From Streptomyces sp. D2-8 (lineage in GTDB: Bacteria > Actinomycetota > Actinomycetes > Streptomycetales > Streptomycetaceae), in NCBI RefSeq assembly GCF_023184515.1, contig NZ_JAAHBP010000003.1:434001-498000 (forward strand): a DNA stretch of 64,000 bases. The letters are read 5' to 3'. The notes below the pieces were generated by a model. It searched no databases, had not been told where the DNA came from, and saw only the letters and a program-made list of their open reading frames with translations. A program made the position numbers and the translations under genes. Shown piece after piece: positions 7,941 to 16,187 of this stretch; the stretch's first letter is position 1, and each line of letters begins with the position of its first letter.

Positions 7941-9176
7941 ATGACCGTCCGCAGAAACGTCTCTCCGTGGGCATCGGCCGCACTGGTGCTCACCGCGCTG
8001 CTCACCACGAGTTGCGCGGGGGAGAAGAGCAACGCCGCACGACCCGCCGCGAGTTCCCCGTCCGCCGTTCCGCACGGGTACGTCGAGGGCGCCCAGGAGG
8101 CCGCCGAGCAGCAAGCCCGGCTCCTCCTCAACGACCCCGACAGCGGAAGCACCAGGATTCTCGACCTCGTCACCGGCAAGGTCCACAGGACGGCCCAGGT
8201 GAAGGGCGCCGTTCGGCTGGGTACGGACGGCAGGTTCGGCTACCTCCAGGCGCCCGGCGGCACGCATGTGCTCGACAGCGGCGCCTGGATGGTGGACCAC
8301 GGAGATCACGTCCACTACTACAGCGCGGCGACACGGGACGTGGGTGAACTCCCTGCGAGCAGCCGAGCCCAGGTACGCAGTGACGTCGCCGTGACCGCGG
8401 TGACCGACGAGAACGGCCGCACCGTCCTGTACGACCGCAGCAGGCTGGAGAAGGGGGAGATCACATCTCCCCAGACGCTGCCGGGCACTTACACCGGTGC
8501 CGTCGTGCCGTACGAGGAACACCTGCTCGCCTTCGAGAACAAGGGTGGCACCACCGAACTCGTCGTCCTCGACCGCAAGGGCGAGCGCGTCGCCTCCCCG
8601 GACGTGACGTGCGAAGAGCCGCGAGGAGACGCCGTCACCCGACGCGGCGTGATCCTCGGCTGCGTCGGCGGCGCCCTGCTCGTCCGGGCGCAGGACGGCG
8701 CCTTCACCGCCGAGGAGATCCCCTACGGGCGGGACGTCCCGGCGCAGGAACGAGCCACCGCCTTCCGCCATCGACCCGGCAGCGACACCCTCACCGCCCC
8801 GGCCGGAGACGACGCGGTCTGGGTCCTCGACGTCGCCGAGCGGACCTGGAAGCGGGTGGACACCGGACCGGTCGTCGCGGCCAACACAGCCGGAGAGGGC
8901 TCCCCGCTGCTCGTTCTGGAGAACGACGGCTCGGTGCACGGCTATGACATCGCAACCGGAAAGCAGACTGCACGGACCAAGTCGCTGCTGACGGAAGGGA
9001 AACGGGCCGGCGCAGGCGGCAGGTCCCCCCTCATCGAGGTCGACCGCAGCCGCGCCTACGTCAACGACCCTGAGGGCAAGAAGGTGTTCGAGATCGACTA
9101 CAACGACGGACTGCGCATCGCGCGCTCCTTCGACCTGGACGTCAAGCCCGTCCTCATGGCGGAGACCGGACGATGA
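7941..9176 (+). CDS. aztD: AztD-like zinc chaperone lipoprotein, copy 1
   Basis: A 411-residue lipoprotein. The N-terminus has a signal peptide ending LLTTSCAG, so the lipobox Cys is near residue 28. The body is built of repeated beta-strand units (VLDSGAWMVDHGDHVHYY, AVTDENGRTVLYD, LVVLDRKGE, VWVLDVAERTWKRVDTG) as in a seven-bladed propeller. The HGDHVH cluster resembles the metal site of AztD, the extracytoplasmic metallochaperone that hands zinc to AztC. It lies between the permease and the zinc-binding protein, overlapping the latter by 4 bases, so co-translation is expected. Assignment rests on context plus propeller and His motifs. A second, diverged AztD-like protein follows at 10240. 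Confidence 0.7.
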   Translation: MTVRRNVSPWASAALVLTALLTTSCAGEKSNAARPAASSPSAVPHGYVEGAQEAAEQQARLLLNDPDSGSTRILDLVTGKVHRTAQVKGAVRLGTDGRFGYLQAPGGTHVLDSGAWMVDHGDHVHYYSAATRDVGELPASSRAQVRSDVAVTAVTDENGRTVLYDRSRLEKGEITSPQTLPGTYTGAVVPYEEHLLAFENKGGTTELVVLDRKGERVASPDVTCEEPRGDAVTRRGVILGCVGGALLVRAQDGAFTAEEIPYGRDVPAQERATAFRHRPGSDTLTAPAGDDAVWVLDVAERTWKRVDTGPVVAANTAGEGSPLLVLENDGSVHGYDIATGKQTARTKSLLTEGKRAGAGGRSPLIEVDRSRAYVNDPEGKKVFEIDYNDGLRIARSFDLDVKPVLMAETGR

Positions 9177-10150
9177 GCCGAACCCAGGTGAAGCAGCGCG
9201 CGACGGTGGGCATCGCACGCCTGCGGCACCTGATCGCGGGCCTGCTCGCCCTCGTGACAGCCGCGACCGCCACCGCATGCACCACCGGCGATGACCGGAC
9301 CAGCATCGTCGTCACGACCAACATCCTCGGCGACGTCACCCGCGAGATCGTCGGCGACGAGGCCGACGTCACCGTCCTGATGAAGCCCAACGCCGACCCG
9401 CACTCCTTCGGTCTGTCGGCGGTGCAGGCCGCCGAGCTGGAGCAGGCCGACCTGGTCGTCTACAACGGCCTGGGGCTGGAGGAGAACGTACTGCGGCACG
9501 TGGACGCCGCCCGCGAGTCCGGTGTCGCCACCTTCGCGGCCGGCGAGGCGGCCGACCCGCTCACCTTCCACGCGGCCGACGACGGCGGCCCCGAGGGCGA
9601 GAAAGGGCAACCCGACCCGCACTTCTGGACAGACCCCGACCGGATGCGCAAGGTCACCGGCCTGATAGCCGACCAGGTCATCGAGCACGTCGACGGCGTG
9701 GAGTCCGGAACGATACGCGCCAACGCCGACCGCTACGCGAAGCAACTCACCGGCCTCACCACCTGGATGGAGAAGTCCTTCGGCCGCGTTCCCTCAGACA
9801 AGCGGGCCCTGGTCACCAACCACCACGTCTTCGGCTACCTCGCCGACCGCTTCGGCTTCCAGGTGATCGGAGCGGTCATTCCCAGCGGCACCACGCTGGC
9901 CTCTCCCAGCTCCTCGGATCTGCGCTCCCTCACCGAGGCGATGAAGAGAGCAGGCGTACGCACCGTCTTCGCCGACTCCTCCCAGCCCCAGCGGCTCGCC
10001 GAGGTACTGCGGACGGAGATGGGCGGCGGTGTTCGCGTCGTCGAGCTCTACTCGGAGTCCCTGACGGCGAAGGGCGAGGGCGCCGACACCTACCTGCGGA
10101 TGATGCACGCCAACACCACCGCCATGGTCACCGGCCTGACCGGCGACTGA
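9173..10150 (+). CDS. aztC: Zinc ABC transporter substrate-binding protein (AztC/ZnuA type)
   Basis: A 325-residue cluster A-I solute-binding lipoprotein, with signal peptide and Cys in ATATACTTG. Metal ligands typical of the family are visible: His in PNADPHSFG, His in QPDPHFWTDP, His in VTNHHVFGY, and the acidic residue in VFADSSQ. There is no long His-rich loop of the ZnuA kind, which fits AztC-type proteins that rely on a separate chaperone. It captures zinc outside the membrane for the aztB/aztA transporter. The ATG overlaps the stop of the upstream chaperone gene (ATGA). Confidence 0.85.
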   Translation: MSRTQVKQRATVGIARLRHLIAGLLALVTAATATACTTGDDRTSIVVTTNILGDVTREIVGDEADVTVLMKPNADPHSFGLSAVQAAELEQADLVVYNGLGLEENVLRHVDAARESGVATFAAGEAADPLTFHAADDGGPEGEKGQPDPHFWTDPDRMRKVTGLIADQVIEHVDGVESGTIRANADRYAKQLTGLTTWMEKSFGRVPSDKRALVTNHHVFGYLADRFGFQVIGAVIPSGTTLASPSSSDLRSLTEAMKRAGVRTVFADSSQPQRLAEVLRTEMGGGVRVVELYSESLTAKGEGADTYLRMMHANTTAMVTGLTGD

Positions 10151-10239
10151 CCCTTCGAGCCTCCCGGCACACCGGTCATCGGGCGCCACACGCCATACCC
10201 CTCATACCGCCACCGCGCGGTGCAGAAAGGAACACACTG

Positions 10240-11442
10240 ATGAACAAGTCGATACGCGGCAGAGCCCTTACCGGCGCGGCACTGGCCTTGGCGGTCTCCT
10301 CGGTTCTGACCGCCTGCGGCGGAGAGGGCTCTTCCTCCACCGATACCAAGTCCGACGGAACCACGAGCGCCACGCCCGCCGTGGCGGTCAAGGATCCGCT
10401 GGTCGCCACCTTCGACGGCGGCCTGTACATCCTCGACGGCGAGAGCCTGAAGCTCGCCAAGACGATCGACCTGCCCGGCTTCAACCGGGTCAACCCCGCA
10501 GGCGACGAGGACCACGTCGTCGTCTCCACCGACAGTGGATTCCGTGTCCTGGACGCCACCGACCAGACCCTCACCGACATCGAGTACAAGGGCGCCAAGC
10601 CTGGCCACGTAGTCCGTCACGCCGGACAGACCGTGCTCTTCACCGACGGCACCGGAGAGGTCAACGTCTTCGATCCCACCGCCCTGAGCACGGGCAAGAA
10701 GCCGGAAGGGCGCACCTACACCTCTGCCGAGCCGCATCACGGTGTAGCCATCGAACTGGCCGACGGCACACTCGTGAGCACCCTGGGTACCGAGGAGAAG
10801 CGCACCGGCGCGCTGGTGCTGGACAAGAACAACAAGGAGATCGGGCGCAACGAGGACTGCCCCGGTGTCCACGGCGAGGCCGCCGCCAAGAACGAGGCCA
10901 TCGGCATCGGCTGCGAGGACGGCATCCTGATCTACAAGGACGGCAAGTTCACCAAGATCGACGCCCCCGACGACTACGGCCGCATCGGCAACCAGGCCGG
11001 CAGCGACGCCTCACCGATCCTGCTGGGTGACTACAAGACCGACCCCGAGGCCGAGCTGGAGCGGCCCACCCGCATCTCGCTCATCGACACCGACAAGAAG
11101 AAGCTGCGTCTGGTCGACCTGGGCGTCAGCTACTCCTTCCGTTCGCTGGCTCGCGGCCCGCACGGCGAGGCCCTGGTCCTCGGCACCGACGGCGCCCTCC
11201 ACGTCATCGACCAGAACACCGGCAAGATCGAGAAGAAGATCCCCGCCGTGGGCAAGTGGCAGGAGCCGCTGGACTGGCAGCAGCCCCGGCCCACCTTGTT
11301 CGTCCGCGGGCACGTCGCGTACGTCTCCGAGCCCAGCAAGAAGGTGCTGCACGCGATCGACCTGGAGAAGGGGAAGAAGATCACCTCTGTCACCCTGCCG
11401 GAGAGCACCAACGAGCTGTCGGGCGTCGTCGCCGGACACTGA
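10240..11442 (+). CDS. aztD: AztD-like zinc chaperone lipoprotein, copy 2
   Basis: A 400-residue lipoprotein: signal peptide ending VLTACGG, then a serine/threonine-rich linker, then propeller repeats (GGLYILDGESLKLAKTIDLP, FRVLDATDQTLTDI, LHVIDQNTGKIEKKIP, LHAIDLEKGKKITSVTLPE). His-containing patches KPGHVVRHAG, SAEPHHGVAI and CPGVHGEA are where AztD binds zinc. Of the two paralogues this one looks closer to canonical AztD. It starts 89 bases after aztC with a GAAAGGA ribosome binding site and no Zur box of its own, so it probably belongs to the same transcript. Two different AztD-like chaperones in one operon is unusual. Confidence 0.75.
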   Translation: MNKSIRGRALTGAALALAVSSVLTACGGEGSSSTDTKSDGTTSATPAVAVKDPLVATFDGGLYILDGESLKLAKTIDLPGFNRVNPAGDEDHVVVSTDSGFRVLDATDQTLTDIEYKGAKPGHVVRHAGQTVLFTDGTGEVNVFDPTALSTGKKPEGRTYTSAEPHHGVAIELADGTLVSTLGTEEKRTGALVLDKNNKEIGRNEDCPGVHGEAAAKNEAIGIGCEDGILIYKDGKFTKIDAPDDYGRIGNQAGSDASPILLGDYKTDPEAELERPTRISLIDTDKKKLRLVDLGVSYSFRSLARGPHGEALVLGTDGALHVIDQNTGKIEKKIPAVGKWQEPLDWQQPRPTLFVRGHVAYVSEPSKKVLHAIDLEKGKKITSVTLPESTNELSGVVAGH

Positions 11443-11603
11443 CTCCGCCACGTCCCCTCGCAGCCGTGGCCTTCGCGCCGCGGCGGCGAGGGCACACCGC
11501 TAACACCCGCCCCGCGGGACCGGACTCGGCAGCCGGCCACGACAGGAGAAGCGGCGTACGGACGTACGTGTGGCGCGGTATCGGGCAACGGGCAACGCCC
11601 CTG

Positions 11604-11629
11604 CGGGCGGCGGCCGTTCCCGCCGCCCG
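11604..11629. terminator. Hairpin between convergent aztD2 and propeller gene
   Basis: CGGGCGGCG at 11604-11612 and CGCCGCCCG at 11621-11629 form a 9-bp perfect stem with an 8-base loop in the gap between two convergent genes. No U-run follows, as is usual for Streptomyces; a bidirectional terminator is likely. Confidence 0.6.
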
Positions 11630-11653
11630 GAGTGTGCCGGCCCGCACAGGCCG

Positions 11654-12853
11654 TCACCGCCCCACGGGATCGCCGTCGGCACCGTCGTTCCGGACGCGCA
11701 GTGTCATGTGGCCGCCGTGATGCAGAGGTGTGGTCAGCCGCGGACGGGTCGCCTCGTGGCCTGTCTCCGCGTCGATGATGTGCACCTCGCCGTGGCCGCC
11801 CCGGGTGACGGCGATCCAGTCGGAGCCCGGTGAGGCGGCCACCGCTCGGCGTTGGACGCCTTCCCAAGGGGTGCCACCGCGACGCGGAGCGCCGTCCATG
11901 GCCGGCAGGGGACAGCGGCGCACGACGCCGTCGGCGCCGACAAGGATCAGTTCGTCGCCGTCGGGGTGGACACGGGTGAAGGCGGTGTGGCGCCGGGCGA
12001 GGGCCAGCCGGAAGACGAGCCCGGGACCGAGGTCCGTGAGTACGGTGCGGCCGGTTGTCAGGTCGTGGTGCCATGCCTGGTTGGTCCAATCCGGCCATCG
12101 CAGCGGGTCCGGGTCGCCGCCGCGCAGTGTGGTCCACAGCGCCTGTCGGCGGGTGTCGAGCCGGAGGTACCAGCCCCGGGCCGGCGATCCCCAGGGGATG
12201 ATCGCCTCGGCGGCGAGCGCGCCGCCCTTCCTCCGGGCCCGGTGCACTCCTTCGCTCGTGGCTGCGAACACGCGCTCCGAGCCGGGTGCTTGTGCGTCCC
12301 CGTGTCCGTCGTCCGGCAGCGGCAGGAGCGCGTGAGGTGTGACCGGAGGGCAGCCGGGCGGAGCCGCGAGGAGATCCATGAACCGGTGAACCGCCAGCGC
12401 ACCGGGCTCCCGGTGCCGCAGTACGACCAGCGGGTCGCCTTCGCCCAGGACCGTCACGCCCGGTTCGCCGACGCGCGTGCGTACCCGCGCGGCTTCCCCG
12501 GTGGCCAGGTCGAGGACCGTCAGCAGGTCCGTCCACGGTTCGCTGTTCTTGCCGAGGCCGGTGGTGACGGCCAGTCGGTGGCCGGACGGGTCGCAGGCGA
12601 GGTGCTCGGCCGGCACTGCGACCGAGATCGCACGCTCCACGAGCTTCTCGGCGAAGGGATCGAGCACCAGCAGTTCCCCGCGACGGTCGTCGACGCAGGC
12701 CACCCGCCCTCCCGGGAGTGCCAGGAACCCGGCGTGCTCGGAGAGATGACGGCCGGTGAGGCGTCCTACTGCGGCGCCGTCCGGCACGGTCAGCAGGTGT
12801 ACGGCTCCGGCCACATGGTCGGAGACGAGCAGGACGGGTGTGGCAGCAGGCAT
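11654..12853 (-). CDS. Cytoplasmic beta-propeller protein under Zur control
   Basis: A 399-residue protein of repeated WD/YVTN-like strands (VLLVSDHVAGAVHLLTVPDG, GGRVACVDDRRGELLVLDP, DLLTVLDLATGEAARV, GEVHIIDAETGHEATRP). It has no signal peptide or lipobox, so unlike the two AztD-like proteins it should stay in the cytoplasm unless exported by another route. His clusters SEHAGF, NQAWHHDL and a C-terminal LHHGGHM could bind metal. GGAGG precedes the ATG at 12853. It is transcribed divergently from the metallophore-binding lipoprotein, sharing the Zur box at 12877. Function is not known; an intracellular zinc-handling or ligand-binding role is inference. Confidence 0.7.
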   Translation of the reverse strand: MPAATPVLLVSDHVAGAVHLLTVPDGAAVGRLTGRHLSEHAGFLALPGGRVACVDDRRGELLVLDPFAEKLVERAISVAVPAEHLACDPSGHRLAVTTGLGKNSEPWTDLLTVLDLATGEAARVRTRVGEPGVTVLGEGDPLVVLRHREPGALAVHRFMDLLAAPPGCPPVTPHALLPLPDDGHGDAQAPGSERVFAATSEGVHRARRKGGALAAEAIIPWGSPARGWYLRLDTRRQALWTTLRGGDPDPLRWPDWTNQAWHHDLTTGRTVLTDLGPGLVFRLALARRHTAFTRVHPDGDELILVGADGVVRRCPLPAMDGAPRRGGTPWEGVQRRAVAASPGSDWIAVTRGGHGEVHIIDAETGHEATRPRLTTPLHHGGHMTLRVRNDGADGDPVGR

Positions 12854-12876
12854 GAGTCCTCCAGAAACCGGTCTGG

Positions 12877-12891
12877 TGAAAACGATTATCA
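12877..12891. promoter_or_regulatory. Zur box between propeller gene and metallophore-binding protein gene
   Basis: TGAAAACGATTATCA matches TGAAAATGATTTTCA at 13 of 15 positions. It lies 24 bases before the minus-strand ATG at 12853 and 48 bases before the plus-strand ATG at 12939, so it can repress both directions. Confidence 0.9.
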
Positions 12892-12938
12892 TGTATCTTC
12901 GGTGCGTTCCCGGTACCTGAAAAGAAGCGAGGGCATCG

Positions 12939-13916
12939 ATGCTGCGCTCATCGTCGAGATTTGTTCGCAGTTGGATCGCCGCAGCGGCGGTGGGTTCCGT
13001 CCTGGTCGGCTGCGGTTCGTCCTCCGAAGAACCCGCGGGCGACAAGGCCAAGCCCGCGGCGAAGACGGAGGTGACCGTCGAACCCATCAAGGCGTCGACG
13101 GAGTTGACCGACACCAACGGCGTCAAGGTCTCCTTGAAGAAGGAGCCCGAGCGGATCGTCTGCCTCTTCGCCCTGTGCGACGACATCCTGACGGAACTGG
13201 GCATCGTGCCGACGGCCAGCAACAGCGCGTTGCTCGCCCACCCGGACTTCCTGGGGGAGCAGAAGGCCAAGGAGGTGGACGTCATCCCGGGCGGATTCAT
13301 CGCCCCCGAGGTGGAAGCGATCCTTTCCCACAAGCCCGATCTCGTGATCGGCCTCGGGGACACCCACGGCAAGCTCGCTCCGGCGCTCAAGGGAGCGACC
13401 ACGTTCTGGGCCATGCAGCCCGAGACGTGGCAGGACAGCGTGGGCTACCTGCGCGACACCGCCGCGCTCACCGGCCGCACCGCCCAGGGGGAGAAGGCGG
13501 AAAAGTCCTTCCGGACGAAGCTCGCCGAGGCCGAGAAGGCCCCGAGCGAGAAGACCGCGCTCATCATCTACGGCAGTGATGAGAACTTCGGCGTGGCGAC
13601 GCCGGAAGGTGACGTGGCCGCCAGCCTGTTCCCCAAGATCGCCGACTACCCGTGGAAGTCCCGCGGTGTGGAGGGCAGTTACAGCCTCGAAGAGATCCTC
13701 GCCCAGGACGTCGACGTGCTGTTCGTCGAGACGCTGAGCTTCGGCGACGCGGACGGAAAGCTGTCGGAGAAGCTGGCCGAGAACCCGCTCTGGGGCAAGA
13801 TCCCGGCCGTGAAGAACGGTGACGTCCACGAGGTGAACTCAGAGGTGTGGGCCAAGGGGCGCGGCACCCGCTCGCTGGGCATCGTCCTCGACGAGGCCAC
13901 GGCCGCGCTGCGGTGA
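12939..13916 (+). CDS. FecB/BtuF-type metallophore-binding lipoprotein
   Basis: A 325-residue class III periplasmic binding protein. The signal peptide ends VGSVLVGCGSS with lipobox Cys at about residue 25. The two-lobed fold is indicated by RIVCLFALCDDILTELGIVP, EAILSHKPDLVIGLG and SLEEILAQDVDVLFVET, joined by a long helix. Such proteins bind Fe-siderophores, cobalamin or other metal-organic chelates, not free zinc. The gene stands behind a strong Zur box and is translationally coupled to two FecCD permeases and an ATPase, so it should bind a zinc-chelate made or scavenged during zinc starvation. The cytosine-rich VCLFALCDD is atypical and may matter for ligand binding. Confidence 0.85.
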   Translation: MLRSSSRFVRSWIAAAAVGSVLVGCGSSSEEPAGDKAKPAAKTEVTVEPIKASTELTDTNGVKVSLKKEPERIVCLFALCDDILTELGIVPTASNSALLAHPDFLGEQKAKEVDVIPGGFIAPEVEAILSHKPDLVIGLGDTHGKLAPALKGATTFWAMQPETWQDSVGYLRDTAALTGRTAQGEKAEKSFRTKLAEAEKAPSEKTALIIYGSDENFGVATPEGDVAASLFPKIADYPWKSRGVEGSYSLEEILAQDVDVLFVETLSFGDADGKLSEKLAENPLWGKIPAVKNGDVHEVNSEVWAKGRGTRSLGIVLDEATAALR

Positions 13917-15163
13917 GGAAGCCCCTCCCGGTGCCCGCCGCGGCCGATCGCGCCGCGGCGGGCGGAGAGCGGCCGTCGCGCGGTGCGCGGAGGTGGCAAC
14001 CGCTTCTGGTGGTCGTGTTGCTGGCCGTCTCCTCGGTCTGCGCGCTCAGTCTCGGCACGCCCAACGTCCCCCCGCACCGGCTGTTCGCCGCGGTGATGGG
14101 CGGGGACACCACCCTCGCCGGGATCGTCGTGAGCGAACTCCGCGTGCCCCGCCTGCTGCTGGCGTTGGTCGCCGGAGCCTGTCTGGGGGCGGCCGGACTG
14201 GTGCTCCAGGAGGCGCTGCGCAATCCCCTGGCGGTGCCGGAGATGCTGGGCGTGTCGTCCGGGGCCGCGCTCGGGGTGGCCGCGCCGCTGGTGCTGACCC
14301 TCTCGCTGCCCGCCGCCGTCCAGCCGCTGCTGGCCATCGGCGGGGCCGCGCTCGGCGGCGGGCTCACGCTGCTCGTCGCCGGGCTCGGCCGCAGTCCGTC
14401 CGCGGTGCTGCTGACCGGCGCAGCGGTGGCGGCCGCGCTGCAGGCCGCGCTGCTCGTCCTGATGGTCATGGCCGACCAGCTCGACCTCCAGCTGATCTAC
14501 CGCTATCTGCTCGGTTCCCTCTCCGCCCGGACGTGGGACGACGTGACGGGCCTGTGGCCGTGGCTGCTCGTCGCCGTGCCCGCCCTCGTGCTGTGCGCGC
14601 CGGTGCTGTCGGTGCTGCGGCTGGGAGATGAGGACGCCGAGGCGCTGGGTGTGCGAGCTCAGCGCGCCCGGCTGGCCGCGCTGGCCATCGCCGTGGTGCT
14701 GATCGCCCCGGTGACGGCCGTGTGCGGGCCCGTCGCATGGGTGGGGTTCCTCGCCCCACACCTGAGCCGCTGGTTCGATCCCGCGGCCGGAGCGGTGCGC
14801 TGGCTCCCATGGTCCGCGGCGTGGGGCGCTGTCGTCGTGGTGGTCGCCGATGTCCCGGCCAGACTGGCACTGGCACCCGTGGAGACGCCTGCCGGTGCTT
14901 GGACGGCTCTGCTGGGGGTGCCGGCCGGCGTCGCGCTGATGCGGTCGGGTGGCCGTCGCCGTGCGGTCCGGCGGGGACCGGCCGCTCCGGCCGCGCCGCG
15001 CGAACCGCTGCCCGGACCGCGGAAGACGGCTTCCGGTCCGGCGGACGAAGTCCCTCACGCCAGGGCATCGCATCACCTTCGCCGGGACGACCCCGGGTGC
15101 GGCGGGCCCGGCGATACCTCCTCGCCACCTCTCAGGACAACCAGTGCGGAGGACGTACGGTGA
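13913..15163 (+). CDS. FecCD-family ABC permease, first subunit
   Basis: A 416-residue permease of the BtuC/FecCD type. It has the characteristic VPRLLLALVAGACLGAAG and LVLQEALRNPLAVPEMLGVS stretch after the first helix and GPVAWVGFLAPHLSRW near the coupling helix, with about nine or ten helices. The GTG at 13913 overlaps the stop of the binding-protein gene. The C-terminus carries an extra cytoplasmic tail of roughly 70 charged/proline-rich residues before the stop at 15163, beyond the normal family end. It should pair with the second permease encoded at 15160 as a heterodimer. Confidence 0.85.
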   Translation: MRKPLPVPAAADRAAAGGERPSRGARRWQPLLVVVLLAVSSVCALSLGTPNVPPHRLFAAVMGGDTTLAGIVVSELRVPRLLLALVAGACLGAAGLVLQEALRNPLAVPEMLGVSSGAALGVAAPLVLTLSLPAAVQPLLAIGGAALGGGLTLLVAGLGRSPSAVLLTGAAVAAALQAALLVLMVMADQLDLQLIYRYLLGSLSARTWDDVTGLWPWLLVAVPALVLCAPVLSVLRLGDEDAEALGVRAQRARLAALAIAVVLIAPVTAVCGPVAWVGFLAPHLSRWFDPAAGAVRWLPWSAAWGAVVVVVADVPARLALAPVETPAGAWTALLGVPAGVALMRSGGRRRAVRRGPAAPAAPREPLPGPRKTASGPADEVPHARASHHLRRDDPGCGGPGDTSSPPLRTTSAEDVR

Positions 15164-16167
15164 CCCGGCGTTTCGCGGCGCTCGCGGCACTGGCCGTCGT
15201 CTGCGCCGGAGTGGAAGTGGTGGCCGGGCGCGGCATGTCCCCCGGTGTGGTCTGGGACGTCCTCAACGGGGGCGGTGACGCGACGGAACGCCACATCCTG
15301 TTCGAACTGCGCCTGCCGAGGCTGCTGGTGGCCCTCGGCGCGGGCGCCTGCCTGGCCGTGGCTGGGCTGGTCCTGCAGTCTGCCCTGCGTAATCCCCTGG
15401 CCGGGCCGGAGGTGACGGGCGTGACCCCGGGGGCGGTGCTCGGTGCCGTCACCGCGACCGCCCTGGGACTCGCCGGGTGGGATTCGCCCCTGGCCGTGGT
15501 CCTCGCCGCGTGCACGGGTGGGTGTGCCGGAGCGGCGCTCCTGTGGCTGCTCGCCGGCCGCGGGCGCGGTGATCCCGCGCAGACCGCCGTGCACGGGGTG
15601 CTGGTGTCGGCGGTGCTCGGCGGGCTCACCGCCATGGTGCTGCTGGTGGAGCCGGGTGAACTCGGCAGCGTGGTGCAGTGGCTGGTGGGCACCACGGAGG
15701 GCCGGGTGTGGCAGCACTGGCACCTGCTGTGGCCCTGGGCGCTCGTCTGGGGGGTCGCGGCCTGGCTGCTGGCCGGGCCGTTGACCCTGCTGCGCTGCGG
15801 GGACGACATCGCCCTGGCCGCCGGCCTGGCCGCCCGCCGGACCCGGACCCTGGCCCTGCTGTGCGCGGTGGCGCTGACGGCGGGCGCGGTGGCAGCCGTC
15901 GGGGCGCTGGGCTTCATCGGGTTGCTCGTCCCGCATCTGGCTGTGGCCGTCTTCGGCGCGGACCTGCGCCGGAGCCTTCCCGGCGCCGCCCTGACGGGCG
16001 CGGTCGTGGTGTGCGGGGCGGACGCGGCCGCGCAGTTGTCCTCACGGCTGGTGGCGGCGGCGCTCGACTCGGGACGGCTCACGCTGCCGGTCGGGGCGCT
16101 CACCGCGTGCCTCGGCGCCGCGTTGCTGCTGGTCGTCGTGCGCCGCACGCCGAGCCGTACGTTCTGA
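15160..16167 (+). CDS. FecCD-family ABC permease, second subunit
   Basis: A 335-residue FecCD/BtuC-type permease: LPRLLVALGAGACLAVAGLV, QSALRNPLAGPEVTGVTPGA and GALGFIGLLVPHLAV are the family's conserved blocks. The GTG at 15160 overlaps the preceding stop (GTGA), so the two permeases are co-translated. Together with the binding protein at 12939 and the ATPase at 16188 it forms a complete importer for a metal chelate. Confidence 0.85.
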   Translation: MTRRFAALAALAVVCAGVEVVAGRGMSPGVVWDVLNGGGDATERHILFELRLPRLLVALGAGACLAVAGLVLQSALRNPLAGPEVTGVTPGAVLGAVTATALGLAGWDSPLAVVLAACTGGCAGAALLWLLAGRGRGDPAQTAVHGVLVSAVLGGLTAMVLLVEPGELGSVVQWLVGTTEGRVWQHWHLLWPWALVWGVAAWLLAGPLTLLRCGDDIALAAGLAARRTRTLALLCAVALTAGAVAAVGALGFIGLLVPHLAVAVFGADLRRSLPGAALTGAVVVCGADAAAQLSSRLVAAALDSGRLTLPVGALTACLGAALLLVVVRRTPSRTF

Positions 16168-16187
16168 CGTCGAATTGAGGACAGAGC

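Noticed and set aside
5877..9278. Very long minus-strand open frame (over 1100 codons) across the zinc transporter operon
   Set aside because: It is antisense to aztA-frame DNA, aztB and the chaperone gene; the translation is Gly/Arg/Asp-rich low-complexity sequence without motifs, typical of shadow frames in GC-rich DNA.
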